NCBI RefSeq assembly: GCF_030863805.1 | Contig: NZ_CP132957.1 | Coordinates: 2,604,001 to 2,668,000 of the forward strand | From: Kineothrix sp. MB12-C1 | Lineage (GTDB): Bacteria; Bacillota; Clostridia; Lachnospirales; Lachnospiraceae | Length of the DNA stretch: 64,000 bases | Direction: 5' to 3' | Shown: positions 1 through 7,585 of the stretch, one piece after another | How the letters are laid out: each line of letters starts with the position of its first letter | How positions within the stretch are numbered: the stretch's first letter is position 1 | Notes under the pieces: generated by a model | The model's database searches: none | Told to the model about the DNA's origin: nothing | Seen by the model: only the letters and a program-made list of their open reading frames with translations | Program-made: the position numbers and the translations under genes

Positions 1-677
1 ATACGAATGTGAATGCTTGTGAAACGGATGTTGACAATGCATATAAAATTAATGCGATCGGCCCCCGTAACTTAAGCATTGCAGCAACCCAAGTAGGGGC
101 AAAGCTCGTTCAGGTTTCCACAGATTATGTATTATCGGGAGATGGGAACAGACCTTATACGGAGTTTGATCCGACCGGTCCTAAAGGAGTTTATGGTACT
201 TCGAAGTTGGCTGGGGAGAACTTTGTAAAGGAATTTGCGAAAGATTATTTTATTATTCGTACTGCGTGGCTGTATGGAGAAGGTAAGAATTTTGTTAAGA
301 CTATGTTACATTTATCGGAAAAGATGGACAGGATAACGGTAGTCAACGACCAGTTTGGAACTCCTACGAGTGCGGAAGAACTGGCAAAAGCTATTCATTA
401 CTTGCTTCCCACTGAGAATTACGGTCTGTTTCACGGTACCTGCGAAGGTTCTTGTCATTGGGCGGAATTTGCAAAAGAGATATTTAGGCTGGGCGGTAAG
501 AACACAGTGGTGGAAGAAGTGACAACGGCACAATACGAGGCATCCAATCCTGCCTCAGCACCCAGACCGGCATATTCTATTCTGGATAATTACATGCTTA
601 AGCTGACGACTGATTTTCAGTTTGCTGAATGGCACGATGCTATCGAAAAATATATGGGAAGCCTTTCCTCACTTTAA
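1..677 (+). CDS. rmlD: dTDP-4-dehydrorhamnose reductase, 5'-truncated by the window edge
   Basis: Reduces dTDP-4-dehydro-L-rhamnose to dTDP-L-rhamnose, the last step of rhamnose donor synthesis in the cytoplasm. The open frame begins at base 3 with TNVNACETD, so the N-terminal NAD(P)-binding glycine motif lies outside the window. What remains is about 224 residues against a family length near 285. It keeps STDYV and the YGTSK segment (Tyr-xxx-Lys catalytic pair) about 62-66 residues after the GTG at base 9. That GTG is internal and not a real start. The other rhamnose genes (rmlA, rmlB, rmlC) would be expected to the left, but none are visible here. The family call is confident. Confidence 0.93.
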   Translation, partial: TNVNACETDVDNAYKINAIGPRNLSIAATQVGAKLVQVSTDYVLSGDGNRPYTEFDPTGPKGVYGTSKLAGENFVKEFAKDYFIIRTAWLYGEGKNFVKTMLHLSEKMDRITVVNDQFGTPTSAEELAKAIHYLLPTENYGLFHGTCEGSCHWAEFAKEIFRLGGKNTVVEEVTTAQYEASNPASAPRPAYSILDNYMLKLTTDFQFAEWHDAIEKYMGSLSSL

Positions 678-722
678 AGAATGGATATAAATAGAGAGGG
701 ATGGGGAAGTAAGGAAGAAAAG

Positions 723-1175
723 ATGGAATTTTTGACTGATTTAGTAAATAACCGTATTTTTATGGCTTCGGTGACCGGATGGCTTGTAGCTCAAGTGCTT
801 AAGACGTTAATATACATGTGGTTCAACCGTAAGTTTGTAGCAGAGCGTCTCGTAGGGAGCGGCGGAATGCCAAGCTCCCACTCTTCCACAGTCTGTGCAC
901 TTGTGACCGCAACGGGATTTGAATATGGAGGCGGCAGCTTTCCGTTCGCTATTGCCGCCATATTTGCAATTATCGTTATGTATGATGCAATGGGGGTACG
1001 CCGGGAGACTGGTATACAGGCCAAGGTGCTCAATGAAATGATGGAGTTATTCATGCACATGGGAAAAGAGATGAGTGTGGAAGAGAAACTCAAGGAATTC
1101 GTGGGGCATACACCTCTTCAAGTGCTGATGGGAGCGTTGCTCGGTATTATAATCGCTGTGTTAATGTACATATAA
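723..1175 (+). CDS. Divergent PAP2-family (DUF212/YuiD-like) membrane protein
   Basis: A small integral membrane protein of 150 residues with three or four hydrophobic segments. It carries GGMPSSHSST (residues 47-56) and YDAMGVRRETG (87-97), the signature of the DUF212/YuiD family, which is related to PAP2 phosphatases. The exact substrate is unknown; a lipid phosphate or undecaprenyl pyrophosphate is a guess from the superfamily. I chose ATG 723 because AAGGAAG lies just upstream. An in-frame ATG at 681 would add 14 hydrophilic residues without a clear ribosome binding site. The gene follows rmlD closely and is closed by the hairpin at 1190-1227. Confidence 0.85.
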   Translation: MEFLTDLVNNRIFMASVTGWLVAQVLKTLIYMWFNRKFVAERLVGSGGMPSSHSSTVCALVTATGFEYGGGSFPFAIAAIFAIIVMYDAMGVRRETGIQAKVLNEMMELFMHMGKEMSVEEKLKEFVGHTPLQVLMGALLGIIIAVLMYI

Positions 1176-1189
1176 TAGGAACAAGTAAT

Positions 1190-1227
1190 TGGTAATCGCC
1201 GGATATTTGGCAGATTACCATTTTTTT
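1190..1227 (+). terminator. Rho-independent terminator after the DUF212 gene
   Basis: TGGTAATC at 1190-1197 pairs with GATTACCA at 1213-1220, with an inner GCC/GGC pairing, followed by seven T at 1221-1227. It closes the rightward rmlD-DUF212 transcript. It overlaps the stop codon of the convergent AraC-type gene. Confidence 0.85.
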
Positions 1228-2051
1228 CGGTATTCTAATGGAGTCATATTTTCCAGACTGCGGAAGACCTTGATAAAATAACCGGAATCTTGAAAGCCTA
1301 CTGCGATGGCAATGGATTCAATCGAAGCGTCGCTGAAACGCAGCATAGATTTTGCGTGGGAGATACGCATTGCAGTCAAGTCGTGGAAAAGGGTGATTCC
1401 ATATATCTTCTTATACTCCCTTGAGAGATGAAACTTACTGATGAAAAAGCGTTCTGACAATGTCTCCAAAGTGATTTTCTCATGATAATGCTGCTCCAGA
1501 TAAGCGTGAACCTGCACCAGTTTTTCAGGAATAGAATATTCCCCTTCGTACTCGGTTTTGTTCTCTGTAAAACAGAGAGTAATAATATCGGTAAGATATT
1601 TGTGGGATAAAAGCTCCATATAAACAGATTTTGTCTGTTGAGTCCGATATAACTGAGAGAGTGTGTCAGTGAAATTGACAAGGTTTCGCGGGCGGAATAG
1701 AAAGGAATTATACTGGCGGATGAAGCTTGTGTAGAAGGATTTTGCCATAGCTCCATAAAAATGTACCCACATAAGACTCCATGGATTGTCCGCACTGCTT
1801 TCGTGAGAGTAGGGGCGGGTACAATCCAGCCAGACACAGTCTCCCGCAGAAATGCGGTATTTTTTATTTTCATAGGAAACCTCTCCTGCTCCATCTAGCA
1901 CAATAAAGAACAAATAAGAATTAAGGTTCTGTCTTTTACTGATATGAGGTTCCAGACTTTGCAGCGTACCGACCTCCTGGACGAAGATATAATGCTCTTT
2001 GGCATAGGAGGAAGGAGTGGAGATAATGCGGTTAGAAGTTGATTTTGCCAT
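1215..2051 (-). CDS. AraC-family transcriptional regulator with N-terminal cupin-like domain
   Basis: A 278-residue cytoplasmic DNA-binding regulator. Residues about 25-110 resemble the AraC ligand-binding beta barrel (cupin; for example AGDCVWLDCTRPYSHES), and residues about 192-278 hold two helix-turn-helix units, ending in the typical GFQDSGYFIKVFR and MTPLEYRKKW. I chose the start at 2051 because AAAGGA lies upstream at good spacing on the minus strand; an upstream ATG would add 12 residues. It is the only convincing minus-strand gene here, and it is convergent with the gene to its left. Its ligand and targets cannot be read from sequence. Whether it controls the glycan locus is open. Confidence 0.9.
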   Translation of the reverse strand: MAKSTSNRIISTPSSYAKEHYIFVQEVGTLQSLEPHISKRQNLNSYLFFIVLDGAGEVSYENKKYRISAGDCVWLDCTRPYSHESSADNPWSLMWVHFYGAMAKSFYTSFIRQYNSFLFRPRNLVNFTDTLSQLYRTQQTKSVYMELLSHKYLTDIITLCFTENKTEYEGEYSIPEKLVQVHAYLEQHYHEKITLETLSERFFISKFHLSREYKKIYGITLFHDLTAMRISHAKSMLRFSDASIESIAIAVGFQDSGYFIKVFRSLENMTPLEYRKKW

Positions 2052-2139
2052 GAAGAGGTTCCTTTCGTATTTTATGGTAATGGACAATTTCGGAATTGCA
2101 GCTTGGGCAGATGGTACATATAGTTTCTGGAGGGGTTAC

Positions 2140-2523
2140 GAAGGGATTTCACTTAGCAGTCTTCGTTTTCCTTCCGGGTGCGCGGTCTGGATTTTCTAAA
2201 TGAAACGGGAAGGCTTCGAAAGAGGACCGGGGCGGAAGCCAGGTACTTCCGTGTACCGTGCTTCCTAAACACCGCCTCCATGCGGTGTTTGCCCTAGGTC
2301 ACGAGCGTTTCATTCTATAGGAAAGACCTGGTTACATTAAAGTATGAAAGTATCGATCCTATAGAATAAAAGCACTCCGTGCAGGATGCGCAGCTACGCG
2401 CGCGGAACAAAAGCTGTGCTGCTAAAAGTTTAAATCGCGAGAGTGGGCGAAGCACACTTTTGTTCTTAAGAAAATCAAGACCGCTTGCCGACGGAAGTAA
2501 AACGAAACAGCCAAGTGAAATCC
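2140..2523. repeat. Long palindromic structured element, copy 1
   Basis: A 384-nt imperfect palindrome. The outer arms pair in order: GGATTTCACTT 2144-2154 with AAGTGAAATCC 2513-2523, TTCGTTTT 2162-2169 with 2499-2506, CTTCCG 2171-2176 with 2492-2497, GCGGTCT 2182-2188 with 2478-2484, GATTTTCT 2190-2197 with 2469-2476. A middle stem joins AATGAAAC 2199-2206 to GTTTCATT 2307-2314. Inside it are a GGAAGC/GCTTCC stem enclosing GGTAC/GTACC, and a hairpin AAACACCGC/GCGGTGTTT (2267-2290). Copies 2 and 3 keep this plan with different bases. Copy 1 has an extra insert of about 150 nt (2315-2465) with its own small hairpins. Its nature, MITE or structured RNA, is unresolved. Confidence 0.85.
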
Positions 2524-2645
2524 TGCGAAAAGTTACGAAATGGTGCATGGAATCGATAATTTATCGTAAGTTCTCCAATTTCCTTTAACGGGCATCCCTT
2601 TCGTTGCTTATATTTTTTAGCTGGCACATAGTGAATACGTTTATA

Positions 2646-2922
2646 GGAGACTTGGCTTCCTGTCTATTGGAGATGACTCCTTTAAGCAATGGTTTGCATT
2701 TTCTTAATGGAATCTTGATGCTCTAGGGGAACTACTGCATGGATGCAGTAGTTAGGCAGAACGGTACAGGGATGTACCTTACTGCCGCCCCGGTAGCAAT
2801 TCGATACCTAATGATTCCATTTAGAAAATACAACCATTTGCGCCCGGAGGCAAATCCAATGGACAGGAAGCCAAGTTTCCCCTGAAGAAACCTCCAATGG
2901 ACAGGAAGTCAAGTCTCTCCTG
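2646..2922. repeat. Long palindromic structured element, copy 2, with duplicated right arm
   Basis: Same family as 2140-2523 and 17196-17517, reading in the opposite direction to both. The basal arm GAGACTTGGCTTCCTGTC pairs with GGACAGGAAGCCAAGTTTC near 2860-2880. This arm is then repeated as GGACAGGAAGTCAAGTCTC near 2899-2918, a tandem duplication of the right arm. The middle stem joins 2699-2714 to 2813-2828. Inner hairpins are AACTACTGCAT/ATGCAGTAGTT (2730-2753) and GGCAG/CTGCC enclosing GGTAC/GTACC (2755-2786). A side hairpin GGAG-ATGA-CTCC lies near 2669-2680. Confidence 0.85.
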
Positions 2923-2998
2923 CATCCGCTTTCTGTACCGAATAAAACATCGCATTGCTGTATAGCAATATATTACTATTTTAACGCAATATTATATG

Positions 2999-3027
2999 TT
3001 GATACTTGCATTATACAATAGTATACT
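2999..3027 (+). promoter_or_regulatory. Sigma-A-type promoter for the 3070 gene
   Basis: TTGATA at 2999-3004 and TATACT at 3022-3027 are separated by exactly 17 bases. Each matches the consensus at five of six positions. A start near 3033 would give a leader of about 37 nt before the ATG at 3070. It is the best promoter at the left end and probably drives the first glycan operon. Confidence 0.7.
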
Positions 3028-3069
3028 CCCTAAAGGAATAGCAAAATAACACAATGAGAGGTATTATAT

Positions 3070-4764
3070 ATGCTTTCGGTCTGTCTGATTTTTTTGTATG
3101 TACTGCTGGTAGCGTATAGCGTCGGCTTCTTGGTATTGACGGGCATCCGGCGTTTTTGCGTGGGCAGGAACAGGGAGGATGGAGAGGAAAGCTTCTGGAA
3201 AGAAATGAAGGCAGACAGCTATTGTATGGCGGGTCTTCTGGTACTTACGGTATATGCACAGTTTTTCAGCTTGTTCTATAAGGTGGGTCTTGCGGCGAAT
3301 CTTCTGCTTCTGGCAATATGCGCAGTGACAGTAGTTGTGCTGCGGAAGGAACTATACGAGAGACTGCTCGCTGTAAAAGGTAAGTGGACGTTAGGAACAA
3401 TAGCTTTTTCCCTATTTTTATTTCTCTTATTCGCTTATGGTACTTCCAGAGGTATTATTCATTACGATACAGGACTTTACCATGGGCAGAGTATTCGCTG
3501 GATTGAGGAATACGGCGTTGTAAAAGGCTTGGGGAATCTTCATTGCAGACTTGCTTATAACAGCTCTGCTTTTAGTTTGTCAGCACTTTTTAGTTTTTCT
3601 TTTTTGGGAATACAGTCCTATCATTGTATGGCAGGTTTGTTTGCCCTTCTCCTGGCAAAAGTATGTGCGGAGATAGCATATGCTTGGAAGCGAGGAAGGC
3701 TAATTCTTTCCGACTTCGCAAGAATTGCATGCATTTATTATCTTTTGATTATTTACGATGAAATGGTATCTCCGGCTTCGGATTATTTTATGGTGCTTAC
3801 CATATTTTATATTGTTATCCGCTATCTGGACTTGCTGGAGCGAGAAGAGGAATTATGGGTACCTTATGGATTACTGTGTCTGCTGGGTGTCTATGCCATG
3901 AGCTTGAAGTTGTCTGCGGCTCTCATTCTATTGCTTGTGATAAAGCCGGCGGTTATACTTATTCGAAGAAAGAATCTAGGAGCAATTCTTTCCTTTATCG
4001 GGTTGGGTGCTCTTATTATAACCCCTTATTTGATTCGTAACGTAATTATATCGGGATGGCTGGTATATCCTTTTACGGCGGTGGATTTTTTCGATGTGGA
4101 TTGGAAGATACCGAAGGGGATTGCAGATTATGATTCCAAAGAGATACAAGTCTGGGGACGAGGAATTTATGATGTGACGAGATTTGAAGAACCGCTCGGC
4201 CGTTGGCTGCCCGAATGGCTAAAAGGGCTTGGAATGATAGATAAGTTATCGGTGCTTATAGCTGCCGTTTCAGTCATTGCTTTAGTATTTGCAGCAATCT
4301 TTATCATAGGGAAGAGGCAGAAGGATAAGTATGATTGGCTGCTTGTGGCGGTAACAGTGGATTTATCCTTTTTATTCTGGCTTCTTTCTGCGCCGCTTAT
4401 TCGTTATGGCTGTGTCTATGTATGGCTTGCGTCTGTGGTGACGTTAGGAGGAATCGCTTTATATACGATAAGAAGCAGGACATTATGGAAGGCGATTTAT
4501 ACCTTATTATGTCTAGCTGCATGTTATAAGTTATTTGCTTTTGGCAGTGAGATAGCAATGGCTTATGATGGGAACAACTTTGTGATGCAGAAGGATTATG
4601 AGGATTTTGAGACAGTAGCCTATGAGGTAGATGGAGTTATCATTTATTATCCTGTACAAGGAGACCGTGTAGGATATGCGGCATTTCCCTCTTCGCCGGC
4701 CGTGGCCGATGTTATGCTTCGGAAAGAAGAGATACAGGAAGGCTTTCGTTATAGAGAGAAATAG
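3070..4764 (+). CDS. Multi-pass membrane protein, LIC_10190-like, probable GT-C glycosyltransferase
   Basis: A 564-residue protein with roughly ten to twelve hydrophobic segments and a short soluble tail. Residues 132-138 (YDTGLYH) and 153-166 (GLGNLHCRLAYNSS) form an acidic external-loop motif that I recognise from the LIC_10190 family of membrane proteins. That family is thought to resemble GT-C enzymes, which use polyprenyl-phosphate sugars outside the membrane. GAGAGG precedes the ATG at good spacing. It is the first gene after the promoter at 2999-3027 and is followed by the GDP-fucose gene. The enzymatic role is inferred and has no biochemical support here. Confidence 0.7.
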   Translation: MLSVCLIFLYVLLVAYSVGFLVLTGIRRFCVGRNREDGEESFWKEMKADSYCMAGLLVLTVYAQFFSLFYKVGLAANLLLLAICAVTVVVLRKELYERLLAVKGKWTLGTIAFSLFLFLLFAYGTSRGIIHYDTGLYHGQSIRWIEEYGVVKGLGNLHCRLAYNSSAFSLSALFSFSFLGIQSYHCMAGLFALLLAKVCAEIAYAWKRGRLILSDFARIACIYYLLIIYDEMVSPASDYFMVLTIFYIVIRYLDLLEREEELWVPYGLLCLLGVYAMSLKLSAALILLLVIKPAVILIRRKNLGAILSFIGLGALIITPYLIRNVIISGWLVYPFTAVDFFDVDWKIPKGIADYDSKEIQVWGRGIYDVTRFEEPLGRWLPEWLKGLGMIDKLSVLIAAVSVIALVFAAIFIIGKRQKDKYDWLLVAVTVDLSFLFWLLSAPLIRYGCVYVWLASVVTLGGIALYTIRSRTLWKAIYTLLCLAACYKLFAFGSEIAMAYDGNNFVMQKDYEDFETVAYEVDGVIIYYPVQGDRVGYAAFPSSPAVADVMLRKEEIQEGFRYREK

Positions 4765-4802
4765 TATAGAATAGAAAATAGAAAGTAAAGGATGGAAACA
4801 AA

Positions 4803-5753
4803 ATGAATAAGACGGATAAGATTTATGTAGCAGGACACAGAGGGCTGGTAGGAAGCGCCATCGTAAGAAATCTGGAATCGAAAGGTTACACGAACATTAT
4901 AGGAAGAACGCATGCGGAACTGGATCTGACGATTCAGGCAGATGTGATTCGTTTCTTTGAGGAAGAGAGGCCGGATGTAGTGGTACTCGCCGCAGCTAAG
5001 GTGGGCGGTATTAACGCGAATAATACTAAGCCGGCAGAATTTGCTTATGATAATATGCAGGTGCAGTGCAATGTAATTAAGTGCAGTCATGATTATGGTG
5101 TGAAGAAGCTGCTGTTTCTGGGAAGTACTTGTATTTATCCTCGTATGGCTCCTCAGCCGATACCTGAAGAAGCACTTTTAACAGGGCCTCTGGAAGAGAC
5201 GAATGAAGCTTATGCTATCGCTAAAATTGCAGGACTTGAAATGTGTAAGTATTTCAAGCGTCAATATGGGGATGATTTTATTAGCTGTATGCCGACGAAC
5301 CTTTATGGACCGAGAGATAATTACGATTTGAAGGATTCTCACGTTATGCCGGCTATGATACGTAAGTTCCATGAAGCGAAGTTAAGCGGAGCGCCTTCGG
5401 TGGAGCTTTGGGGAACAGGAAAGCCATTAAGAGAGTTCCTATATGTGGATGATATGGCTGATGCATGTGTATTCTTGTTAGAGAACTATAGCGGTGAGCA
5501 GCATGTGAATATCGGAACCGGAAAAGAAGTGACAATCAAAGAACTGGCAGAGACTGTATGTGAAACAGTAGGTTATGAAGGTAAAATGGTATGGAATACG
5601 GATATGCCCGATGGTACGCCGAGAAAGCTTACCAATGTGGATAAGCTGCATGCTATGGGATGGAGACATAAGGTGGAATTAAAAGAAGGTGTTGGACTCG
5701 CTTATGATTGGTTCAAGGCTAACATAGATAGTGCGAGAATGGATGGAAGATAA
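4803..5753 (+). CDS. fcl: GDP-L-fucose synthase
   Basis: Epimerises and reduces GDP-4-keto-6-deoxy-D-mannose to GDP-L-fucose with NADPH in the cytoplasm. The protein has 316 residues, the usual family length. It has the glycine motif GHRGLVGS (11-18), GSTCIYP (107-113, catalytic Ser), Tyr137-xxx-Lys141 in YAIAK, and the conserved His180 in KDSHVMP. It is followed by mannose-1-phosphate guanylyltransferase. The enzyme in between, GDP-mannose 4,6-dehydratase (gmd), is not in this window and must be elsewhere if the pathway works. A repeat begins almost directly after its stop codon. Confidence 0.95.
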   Translation: MNKTDKIYVAGHRGLVGSAIVRNLESKGYTNIIGRTHAELDLTIQADVIRFFEEERPDVVVLAAAKVGGINANNTKPAEFAYDNMQVQCNVIKCSHDYGVKKLLFLGSTCIYPRMAPQPIPEEALLTGPLEETNEAYAIAKIAGLEMCKYFKRQYGDDFISCMPTNLYGPRDNYDLKDSHVMPAMIRKFHEAKLSGAPSVELWGTGKPLREFLYVDDMADACVFLLENYSGEQHVNIGTGKEVTIKELAETVCETVGYEGKMVWNTDMPDGTPRKLTNVDKLHAMGWRHKVELKEGVGLAYDWFKANIDSARMDGR

Positions 5754-5756
5754 TTT

Positions 5757-5816
5757 TAATGGATTTTCACAAAGCAATCTTTGCTTTTGTAACGGTGAGG
5801 CTGCTGAACTGTTACG
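5757..5816. repeat. AAAGCAAT-type intergenic repeat with start-proximal hairpin
   Basis: Begins with ATGGATTTTCACAAAGCAAT a few bases after the fcl stop and ends in the hairpin GTAACGGT/ACTGTTAC (5789-5815). Near-identical copies lie at 25006-25074 and 26134-26190. It sits 42 nt before the manC start and creates a spurious in-frame upstream ATG. Confidence 0.75.
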
Positions 5817-5856
5817 GAAGATAGTCGATTGTGAGATAACGGAGGGAAAAGACAGG

Positions 5857-6963
5857 ATGGAAAGATACAGCGTTATTATGGCAGGCGGCGGCGGAACGAG
5901 ATTCTGGCCCTTAAGCCGCAGAGAAGTGCCGAAGCAGTTATTAAACCTTACGGGTAAGGATACGATGGTGAACGAGACCATTAACAGAATTGAAAAAAGT
6001 GTACCTAAGGAAAATATCTATATCGTAACGAATGTAACGCAGGCGAAGCTGATGGAGGAAGTGACGGCGGGAAAACTTTCACCAGGGCATATTTTATCCG
6101 AACCGGCAGCAAGGAATACGGCAGCATGTATCGGTTATGCGGCGATTGAGATACGTAAAAAGTACGGTGACGGTATTATGTGTGTACTCGCTTCCGATCA
6201 TTATATCAAAGATAACACGGCTTATACCGAAGTGATGGATTTTGCTATGGAACTTGCAGAAACAACGGATCGCCTTGTTACGATAGGAATTAAGCCTACG
6301 AATCCCTCTACCGGTTATGGTTATATCAAATACAATAAAAAGGTGGGAGAAGTAGGTCATACGATAGGTAAGGAAAGCGGCATGCGCATTACGGCATATC
6401 CGGTTGCTGATTTCGTGGAGAAACCGGGCCTTTCCACAGCCAAGTCCTATGTAGAACAGGGATGCTATCTGTGGAACAGTGGAATGTTCGTATGGAAGAC
6501 CTCTGTTATACTGAAATACTTCGAGAAGCTTTTGCCTGATGTATATGAATGCCTGCTGGAGATAGAAGAGGCAATTGGAACGGAGAGAGAGAAAGAGGTT
6601 ATCGATAGAGTATATCCGAAGATTCCGAAGATTTCTGTAGATTATGGAATTATGGAACGAGCAGAGGATGTCATTATGTTAGAAGGCGATTTCGGTTGGA
6701 GTGATGTGGGAAGCTGGGATGCGCTGGATACGTTATACGACATGGATAGCAATAATAATGTGATTCATGGGGAACAGATTCACATTGGAACGAAGAATTC
6801 TATTATTTATGGCAAGGACAAGCTGATCGCAACGATTGGGCTTGATAATGTAGTTATCGTAGAGACTGACGATGCGATACTCGTTTGTGATAAAGATCAT
6901 GCTCAGGATGTGAAGAAAATAGTAGAAATTCTGGAGGAACAGGGAAAGACGCAATATTTATAG
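5857..6963 (+). CDS. manC: Mannose-1-phosphate guanylyltransferase
   Basis: Makes GDP-mannose from mannose 1-phosphate and GTP. The nucleotidyltransferase signature GGGGTRFWPLSR with PKQ spans residues 10-27. ASDH is at 112-115, SEPAARNTA at 81-89 and FVEKP at 186-190. The length of 368 residues is that of a stand-alone enzyme; the C-terminal mannose-6-phosphate isomerase domain of bifunctional ManC proteins is absent. I chose ATG 5857 because GGAGG lies upstream and the family motif begins at once. A longer frame from 5731 runs through the upstream repeat and overlaps fcl. GDP-mannose feeds the fucose pathway and possibly mannosyltransferases. Confidence 0.93.
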   Translation: MERYSVIMAGGGGTRFWPLSRREVPKQLLNLTGKDTMVNETINRIEKSVPKENIYIVTNVTQAKLMEEVTAGKLSPGHILSEPAARNTAACIGYAAIEIRKKYGDGIMCVLASDHYIKDNTAYTEVMDFAMELAETTDRLVTIGIKPTNPSTGYGYIKYNKKVGEVGHTIGKESGMRITAYPVADFVEKPGLSTAKSYVEQGCYLWNSGMFVWKTSVILKYFEKLLPDVYECLLEIEEAIGTEREKEVIDRVYPKIPKISVDYGIMERAEDVIMLEGDFGWSDVGSWDALDTLYDMDSNNNVIHGEQIHIGTKNSIIYGKDKLIATIGLDNVVIVETDDAILVCDKDHAQDVKKIVEILEEQGKTQYL

Positions 6964-7029
6964 GTTACGGCGCGATGCTTTAAGGTTTACGGTACAATTC
7001 TCGCATGATATGATGAATTTTGCGGGAAA

Positions 7030-7446
7030 ATGCCAGAAAATGTGGGGAATTTTATTGTGAGTATGGAAGAAGTAAGAGAGGCAGAATTAAAAAAGTATGT
7101 GACAGATATTATGCTCAATCTGGGAGTGCCCGCACACCTGAAAGGATATCATTATCTTCGGACGGCAATTATTATGGCCAAGAAGGATATGGAGATTGTG
7201 GGAAGTGTAACAAAGCTTTTATATCCGGATGTTGCAAGGTTATTCAAGACTACGGAACAGAAGGTAGAACGGGCAATCCGAAATGCGATAGAGGTATCGT
7301 GGACGAGAGGAAATCCTCAAACCTTTGAGGAATTATTTGGTTATTCACCGCTTACAGGTCGGGTAAGACCTACGAACAGCGAATACATTGCTCAGATAGC
7401 GGATAAAATTAATCTCGAGATGAGGGCAGTAGAAGCAGAAAAATAG
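7030..7446 (+). CDS. Stand-alone Spo0A C-terminal-type DNA-binding protein
   Basis: A 138-residue protein that is almost entirely a Spo0A_C domain, the sigma-interacting, DNA-binding half of the sporulation regulator Spo0A. Visible family blocks are LGVPAHLKGYHYLRTAI, VERAIRNAIEVSWTRGN and RPTNSEYIAQIADK. There is no receiver domain, so no phosphorylation switch. The start could also be ATG 7063, which removes 11 non-conserved residues; neither start has an ideal ribosome binding site. It lies inside the glycan locus between manC and a GtrB-like gene and ends at a strong terminator. It may be a local regulator of the locus, which is inference. Confidence 0.85.
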   Translation: MPENVGNFIVSMEEVREAELKKYVTDIMLNLGVPAHLKGYHYLRTAIIMAKKDMEIVGSVTKLLYPDVARLFKTTEQKVERAIRNAIEVSWTRGNPQTFEELFGYSPLTGRVRPTNSEYIAQIADKINLEMRAVEAEK

Positions 7447-7466
7447 GAAGCCATGAGAAGTGGCAT

Positions 7467-7501
7467 TGTAAAAAGGATGGCATAAGGCCATCCTTTTTAC
7501 A
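7467..7501 (+). terminator. Rho-independent terminator after the Spo0A_C gene
   Basis: TGTAAAAAGGATGGC pairs with GCCATCCTTTTTACA around a short loop, giving a near-perfect stem of about 15 bp with a run of T within its 3' arm. It separates the fcl-manC-Spo0A_C unit from the next one, whose promoter starts six bases downstream. Confidence 0.85.
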
Positions 7502-7506
7502 CTTTC

Positions 7507-7535
7507 TTGTGATTTCCAAAAAGATATGATAAAAT
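7507..7535 (+). promoter_or_regulatory. Extended -10 promoter for the 7586 operon
   Basis: TTGTGA at 7507-7512 and TGATAAAAT at 7527-7535 (-10 hexamer TAAAAT 7530-7535) are 17 bases apart. It lies just after a terminator and about 50 nt before the start of the 7586 gene, so it probably starts a long transcript through the downstream glycosyltransferases. Confidence 0.7.
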
Positions 7536-7585
7536 GATACCAATATATGAGCAGAACGAAAAATATTAACCAAAAGAGGTAAAAC

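Larger units (their letters stand above)
2052..3069. other. Gene-free kilobase filled with folded repeat elements
   Basis: I see no convincing gene here; the 60-77 codon frames fall inside palindromic arms and have no family resemblance. The stretch holds two large imperfect palindromes (2140-2523 and 2646-2922) in opposite orientations, some AT-rich spacer, and the promoter of the next gene (2999-3027). Confidence 0.8.

Noticed and set aside
1376-1894. 172-codon minus-strand frame overlapping the AraC-type gene in another frame
   Set aside because: The AraC frame has full family motifs over the same bases; this one has none.
2315-2588. Frames of 69-77 codons in the 2.3-2.6 kb gap, on both strands
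   Set aside because: They lie in the arms and insert of the palindromic element and read as translations of repeat DNA.
2140-2922. Group II intron, tRNA-like or known riboswitch interpretation of the palindromic elements
   Set aside because: I found no domain V-like hairpin, no reverse transcriptase frame and no tRNA or riboswitch consensus.
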